Assembly (NCBI GenBank): GCA_964534945.1
Contig: CAZHSB010000034.1
Location: 1 to 18,854 of the forward strand
Direction: 5' to 3'
DNA from: CAZHFA01 sp964534945
Lineage (GTDB): Bacteria; Bdellovibrionota_C; UBA2361; CAKMMH01
Length of the DNA stretch: 18,854 nt
In this document: positions 14,908 through 18,854 of the stretch, piece after piece
Numbering within the stretch: position 1 is the stretch's first letter
Layout: each line of letters starts with the position of its first letter
Made by a program: the position numbers and the translations under genes
Notes under the pieces: model-generated
What the model saw: the letters and a program-made list of their open reading frames with translations, nothing else
The model's database searches: none
Told to the model about the DNA's origin: nothing

Positions 14908-17259
14908 ATGGTAAATAAGAAAAAAGAAAACGTACCTAAAGAAACAAAAACTATTGTCTTAAATGATATCCCATTATTATCTTTAGTCGATATTGTTGCT
15001 TTTCCATCTGTTGCGCAATCAATAGTGCTAACACAAAAAAAATCTGCATTAGCTGTTGATGAGGCATTAAAAAATAAATCTGTAATATTTTTAGTGACAA
15101 GAAAAATTGTTGATGAACAAGATAATTTTACAAAAGATTCTTTATACGAGATAGGAGTTGTTGCAAATATTGTTCGCGTATTAGATGAAGGAGCTGATGG
15201 AATTAGAGTTCATGTAGAGGGAATTTCTAAAGCAAAAATATTAAAATTAATTAATGAAGAAAATTTTTATCAGGCAAATGTAGAAGAAATTAAAGAAAAA
15301 CAAAATGTATCTTATTCAAAGGAAGTCTATGCGTTAAAAGAGGAAATATTACATTATTTTTCCCTTGAAGTTATGTATCAAACATTGGCAGAAGATTTTT
15401 TGTCGATGATTGAAACTATTGAAGATCCAAATCAGTTTGTTAATTTAATAGGCGCATATTACACATTCGAAACAAAAGACGCACAATATTTATTAGAAGA
15501 AAGCAATGTCGAAAAGAAATTAATCTTTATTAAGAAAAAAATTAATTCTGATATTGAAAGAATTTTGCTCTTAGAAGATATCAAAATGAAAACAGTTTCA
15601 AATATGTCTGAAGAGCAAAAGAAATATTATTTAAGAGAGCAGATAAAAACAATTAGAAAAGATTTAGGTGAAGACGTTGATGAGAATGTAGAGTTAGAAG
15701 AAATAATAACTAAATTTAATAAAATGCAACTTCCGCCTCAAGCTGAAAAAGAAGTGTCTTGGCAACTAGGAAGATTAAAAAGATTACAACCAGAGATGAG
15801 TGAATATGCCGTAATAAGATCTTATCTTGAATGGATTTTGGCTTTACCTTGGAATGAAAGAACAAATGATGATTTTAATTTAAAAAAAGTGAAAAAAGTT
15901 TTAGATGAAGATCATTATGGATTAAACGATATAAAACTTAGAATTTTGGAATTTTTAAGTGTAAAAAAATTAAAGGCTGATGCAAAAGGTCCGTTACTTT
16001 GCCTTGTTGGCCCTCCTGGGGTTGGGAAAACTTCATTAGGAAAATCTATAGCAAGATCTCTAAATAGAAAATTTTTTAGGATTGCATTAGGTGGCGTAAG
16101 AGATGAGGCTGAAATTAGAGGACATAGGAAAACTTATGTTGGTGCATTGCCTGGGAGAATTATACAAGGGCTAAAACAAACACAGTCTAAAAATCCAGTT
16201 TTCTTACTAGATGAATTGGATAAGCTTGGAGCTGATTTTAGGGGAGATCCAGCATCTGCATTACTTGAGGTTCTGGATTCTGCTCAAAATAAAGAGTTTA
16301 GAGATCATTATATTGATTTAGATTTTGATTTATCAGAAGTGTTGTTTATTGCTACAGCAAATAGTATTTCTACGATTCCTGCGCCACTTTTAGATAGACT
16401 TGAACTAATAGAGGTTTCTGGATACACAAGTAAAGAAAAACTTGCAATTAGTGAAAAATATATTGTTCCAAGACAAATAAAATTAAATGCAATTTCCGAT
16501 AAGGGAGTAACTTTTGAGCAAAATGCCTTACTTTATATTATTGAAAAATATACAAGAGAGGCGGGTGTTAGAGAGCTTGAGCGTACAATAGGAACAGTAT
16601 GTAGAAAGTTGGCTTATCAATTTAATATTGATGGAAAACTTGATAAAAAAATCACTCCAAAGATAGTGAATAAGTTATTAGGCCCTATAAAGTACGATCT
16701 TGAACCAAGAGAAATGAAAGATTCAATTGGCCTTGTAAATGGAATGGCTTGGACGGCTGTAGGTGGGGAGCTCTTACCGATAGAAGTTTCAATGGCTGTA
16801 GGCGCAGGGCATCTTAGCTTAACAGGACAACTTGGAGATGTTATGCAGGAATCTGCACAAACTGCTTTTTTCTATGCTAGGGCTAATGCTAAAAAATATG
16901 GTATTGATGAAGATTTTTATAAAAAATTAGATGTTCATATTCATGCACCAAATGGTGCGATACCAAAAGATGGACCATCTGCTGGAGTTACAATTTGTAC
17001 GGCGCTTATTTCTGCATTGTCTGGGAAGAAAATATCTCATAATGTTGCAATGACAGGGGAGATAACATTAAGAGGGAATGTCTTGCCTGTAGGAGGAGTA
17101 AAGGAAAAAATCTTAGGTGCTGTAAGACATGGTGTAACGACAATATTTTTGCCCAAAGAGAATCTAGTAGATGTTCCTAAAATGGAGAAAAAAGTAAAAA
17201 TTATTGGAGTTTCCCACGTTTCTGAAATTCTAGATAAGACTGTATTTGCAAAAAAATAA
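14908..17259 (+). CDS. lon: ATP-dependent Lon protease
   Basis: This 783-residue Lon is of usual bacterial length. The N-terminal substrate-binding domain (IPLLSLVDIVAFPSV onward) runs to about 210, followed by the coiled coil with EQKKYYLREQIKTIRKDLGE. The AAA+ module has Walker A G368PPGVGKT, Walker B FLLDELDKLG and the GGVRDEAEIRGHRKTYVGALPG block. The C-terminal peptidase has the Ser-Lys dyad S691 (KDGPSAGVT) and K734 (GGVKEKILGAVRHG). Lon degrades damaged and regulatory proteins in the cytoplasm. The ribosome binding site is AAAAAGG. It lies between the LpoA-like gene and a secreted metallopeptidase-like gene, with short gaps on both sides. Confidence 0.95.
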   Translation: MVNKKKENVPKETKTIVLNDIPLLSLVDIVAFPSVAQSIVLTQKKSALAVDEALKNKSVIFLVTRKIVDEQDNFTKDSLYEIGVVANIVRVLDEGADGIRVHVEGISKAKILKLINEENFYQANVEEIKEKQNVSYSKEVYALKEEILHYFSLEVMYQTLAEDFLSMIETIEDPNQFVNLIGAYYTFETKDAQYLLEESNVEKKLIFIKKKINSDIERILLLEDIKMKTVSNMSEEQKKYYLREQIKTIRKDLGEDVDENVELEEIITKFNKMQLPPQAEKEVSWQLGRLKRLQPEMSEYAVIRSYLEWILALPWNERTNDDFNLKKVKKVLDEDHYGLNDIKLRILEFLSVKKLKADAKGPLLCLVGPPGVGKTSLGKSIARSLNRKFFRIALGGVRDEAEIRGHRKTYVGALPGRIIQGLKQTQSKNPVFLLDELDKLGADFRGDPASALLEVLDSAQNKEFRDHYIDLDFDLSEVLFIATANSISTIPAPLLDRLELIEVSGYTSKEKLAISEKYIVPRQIKLNAISDKGVTFEQNALLYIIEKYTREAGVRELERTIGTVCRKLAYQFNIDGKLDKKITPKIVNKLLGPIKYDLEPREMKDSIGLVNGMAWTAVGGELLPIEVSMAVGAGHLSLTGQLGDVMQESAQTAFFYARANAKKYGIDEDFYKKLDVHIHAPNGAIPKDGPSAGVTICTALISALSGKKISHNVAMTGEITLRGNVLPVGGVKEKILGAVRHGVTTIFLPKENLVDVPKMEKKVKIIGVSHVSEILDKTVFAKK

Positions 17260-17261
17260 TA

Positions 17262-17286
17262 GTTTATTAATTTAAGGTGAATAAAC
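17262..17286 (+). promoter_or_regulatory. Hairpin holding the ribosome binding site of the metallopeptidase gene
   Basis: GTTTATT (17262-17268) and AATAAAC (17280-17286) form a perfect 7-bp stem in the mRNA. The 11-base loop contains AAGGTG, the only ribosome binding site before the ATG at 17288. The stem fills the whole lon-to-next-gene gap. It is A/T-rich and weak, so any control role is inference. Confidence 0.35.
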
Positions 17287-17287
17287 A

Positions 17288-18310
17288 ATGATAAAAGTTA
17301 TTTGTAAATTTTTCTTATTAGTATTTTTATTTCCAAATGTTTTGTTCGCTGATTTATGTGTATATACGACACGAAGTGGAAAGATACTTCAAGCAAATTC
17401 TATGCAAGAAGTCCCAAGAATGTATAGAGATGTTGCAAGATGTCAACAAAGTGATTCATCTTCTCCAATTTCTAATCCACAAGATCTTAATTTAAAAGGC
17501 AACGAGGGAAATGTTGAAATGGTTTCTCCTGTTGGAAAAATAAAATTAAAATGGTCTCGTCAAATTCAAACCTTGCTTGGAAGAACACCACAAAAAGTTG
17601 TTATGAATTCTATGAATACACTTAAACGTCTGATAAGTTCTTCTGCATTTAGAGAAAAATTATCAAATATGAATCTTGATTGGAATATAGTATTCATGGG
17701 AAAGGATTTGCCAAGTAGTCAAATACCAAGTTACCTAATTACTAATTGTCATCCTGGGTGGATGGTCGCTCCTGCAAATATTTATATGGCAGTTGAAAGA
17801 GTTTATAATGGTTGTGATGGTGTTGGGCGTGGTGATGTTGGAGACGAAGAACTTGAAAAGGTTATGCTTCATGAAATAGGTCATGCCGTGGAATATCAAA
17901 TTGCGCCAAATCTTCCTCGCGATTTAAAACGTTCTGAGGGGTTTGCCACATGGTTTGCAATTTATGCCTCTGGTTATTCTTCAATTGTTAATCAATCAAG
18001 TGTACTTTCTTATTACAAAATGTTAGCAAAAAAAGCAATAGAAGCATTTCCAAATACATTTAACTTTTCAGGATCTGCTTATGATTATGCAAGAGCTTCA
18101 ATGTATTTTTATATCGTTGAAAAGAAAAAGGGAGTAGCGGGGATCTTACAACTTTATGAAAAATTAAAACTTGGAAATGAGTTTGTAGCAAGTGTTGTAG
18201 ATACACTAAATACAAATCAAGAAAAACTTTCACGCGACATAATTGAATTGGTCGCAGACTCGGGGTATGCGCTCCTTTCAGGATCGCCAACCCTAGGCTG
18301 GGTTGTATAG
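17288..18310 (+). CDS. Secreted HExxH metallopeptidase-like protein with a repeat-derived C-terminus
   Basis: The 340-residue protein has a clear signal peptide (ICKFFLLVFLFPNVLFA, cut near residue 21). A short N-terminal segment with two Cys follows (DLCVYTTRSGKILQA ... RDVARCQ), then a linker. The C-terminal half carries H195-E-I-G-H199 and, 18 residues later, E217 in SEGFATWFAIYASG. This is the HExxH...E arrangement of gluzincin-type zinc peptidases. It probably acts outside the cytoplasm; the substrate is unknown and I do not recognise a named family. The last 19 residues, VADSGYALLSGSPTLGWVV, and the stop codon are read from the GC-rich repeat at 18251. The original C-terminus is therefore probably replaced or extended. 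It follows lon by 28 bases. Confidence 0.75.
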   Translation: MIKVICKFFLLVFLFPNVLFADLCVYTTRSGKILQANSMQEVPRMYRDVARCQQSDSSSPISNPQDLNLKGNEGNVEMVSPVGKIKLKWSRQIQTLLGRTPQKVVMNSMNTLKRLISSSAFREKLSNMNLDWNIVFMGKDLPSSQIPSYLITNCHPGWMVAPANIYMAVERVYNGCDGVGRGDVGDEELEKVMLHEIGHAVEYQIAPNLPRDLKRSEGFATWFAIYASGYSSIVNQSSVLSYYKMLAKKAIEAFPNTFNFSGSAYDYARASMYFYIVEKKKGVAGILQLYEKLKLGNEFVASVVDTLNTNQEKLSRDIIELVADSGYALLSGSPTLGWVV

Positions 18311-18435
18311 CGTTTTCAACGCAGGTGCAATAGCACACCATATTTCAGTAGCTCGCCCTTTCAGGGCAACGAAGATTTTTGGAAAGACATGTTTTTATAA
18401 ATCATAAATTTTGGGACATGCACTTTTTGGGAGGG
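18251..18435 (-). repeat. Multi-hairpin repeat element, copy A
   Basis: This is nearly identical to 18459-18645, with a few substitutions and two single-T length changes. In plus-strand coordinates it contains the hairpins GCG-c-TCCT/AGGA-t-CGC (18269-18287), AACCC/GGGTT (18289-18304), GCGTT/AACGC (18310-18322) and GCCCT/AGGGC (18355-18367). All but the second have a TTC loop, which is GAA on the minus strand. It is GC-rich in an A/T-rich genome. Its start lies inside the metallopeptidase frame. It resembles REP- or MITE-type dispersed repeats in layout; no transposase is present. Confidence 0.9.
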
Positions 18436-18458
18436 CGCTTCCTATTTTTTGAATTTTT

Positions 18459-18645
18459 GTCGCAGACCCGGGGTATGCGCTCCTTTCAGGATCGCCAACC
18501 CTAGGCTGGGTTGTATAGCGTTTTCAACGCAGGTGCAATAGCACACCATATTTCAGTAGCTCGCCCTTTCAGGGCAACGAAGATTTTTTGGAAAGACACG
18601 TTTTTTATAAATTATAAATTTTCGGACATGCACTTTTTGGGAGGG
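18459..18645 (-). repeat. Multi-hairpin repeat element, copy B (tandem with A)
   Basis: This is a head-to-tail second copy, 208 bases after copy A at its start and 210 at its end, with the same four hairpins. A 23-base A/T spacer separates the copies. The low divergence suggests a recent duplication. The frame read through copy A is not continued here. Confidence 0.9.
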
Positions 18646-18689
18646 TATTTTTTTATAATAAATTTTGTGTGAAACTAAAAAATTTATTT

Positions 18690-18839
18690 ACCCCGAAGGG
18701 GTAAGCCGATAGACGTAGCGTGTTAAATGTTCCTGCGTTGAAAACGCTATACAACCCAGCCTAGGGTTAGCTTTCCCGAAGGGAATGCATACCCCAGGTA
18801 ACAAAAACTACCCCCTAACTGCAGGCTGAAAGTCTGCAA
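18690..18839 (+). repeat. Related multi-hairpin repeat element, copy C, inverted
   Basis: The 37-base core at 18732-18768 is the exact reverse complement of 18289-18325. The outer hairpins share position but not sequence: ACCCC-GAA-GGGGT (18690-18702), GCGTT-GAA-AACGC (18735-18747), TTCCC-GAA-GGGAA (18773-18785) and GCAG-g-CT-GAA-AG-t-CTGC (18821-18837). The gcagact edge of copies A and B is found here as agtctgc at 18832-18837. A and B therefore appear to lack about 35 bases that copy C keeps near that edge. Confidence 0.85.
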
Positions 18840-18854
18840 CAAAAAATTTTAAAA

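Noticed and set aside
18060..18341. Minus-strand 93-codon frame over the peptidase end and repeat copy A
   Set aside because: It is antisense to the conserved peptidase frame and partly inside a structured repeat.
18690..18702. ACCCC-GAA-GGGGT as an intrinsic terminator
   Set aside because: No T run follows on the plus strand, and the preceding A/T stretch would serve only the minus strand, where no gene is read into it. It fits better as part of repeat copy C.

Overview
The window is A+T-rich and densely coded, with Gram-negative hallmarks: an outer-membrane-type LpoA-like lipoprotein, a periplasmic HtrA protease, and the rpoZ-rel pair usual in proteobacteria. The omega subunit and the rpoZ-rel-htrA-mutL order look most like a low-GC deltaproteobacterium-type or similarly deep-branching Gram-negative lineage. 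I cannot fix the taxon from the sequence alone.

Region 1 (1-4460): the tail of an unknown gene, a minus-strand PaaI-type thioesterase, an AAA ATPase of the DUF4143 family, a SufU-type Fe-S scaffold gene and an overlapping GT-C glycosyltransferase. The ATPase is an insert. A segment of about 130 bp, covering the start of the thioesterase, the divergent promoter region and the first codons of sufU, occurs on both sides of it (459-591 and 2376-2507). Each flanking gene therefore stays intact, and a ghost start of the other gene remains. Upstream of the ATPase are three copies of a 23-bp motif at exactly 33-bp spacing, the last one supplying its ribosome binding site.

Region 2 (4483-12623): a minus-strand DmeF-like metal exporter behind a 14-bp palindrome, then a tight plus-strand housekeeping run: rpoZ, a bifunctional rel with a probable leaderless promoter, htrA, mutL and ychF. 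A convergent IHF/HU-type gene closes it. The genes serve transcription, stringent response, envelope proteolysis, mismatch repair and translation-associated ATPase functions.

Region 3 (12985-18310): an LpoA-like lipoprotein, lon, and a secreted HExxH metallopeptidase-like protein in one direction, probably an operon concerned with envelope and protein quality control.

Region 4 (18251-18854): three copies of a GC-rich, multi-hairpin repeat, two in tandem and one inverted. The first copy supplies the last 19 codons and the stop codon of the metallopeptidase gene. Nearly all its hairpins have a GAA triloop on the same strand. Degenerate pieces of the same family lie at the right end of the ATPase insert and downstream of ychF. 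The ATPase cassette and this repeat family are the least ordinary parts of the window.
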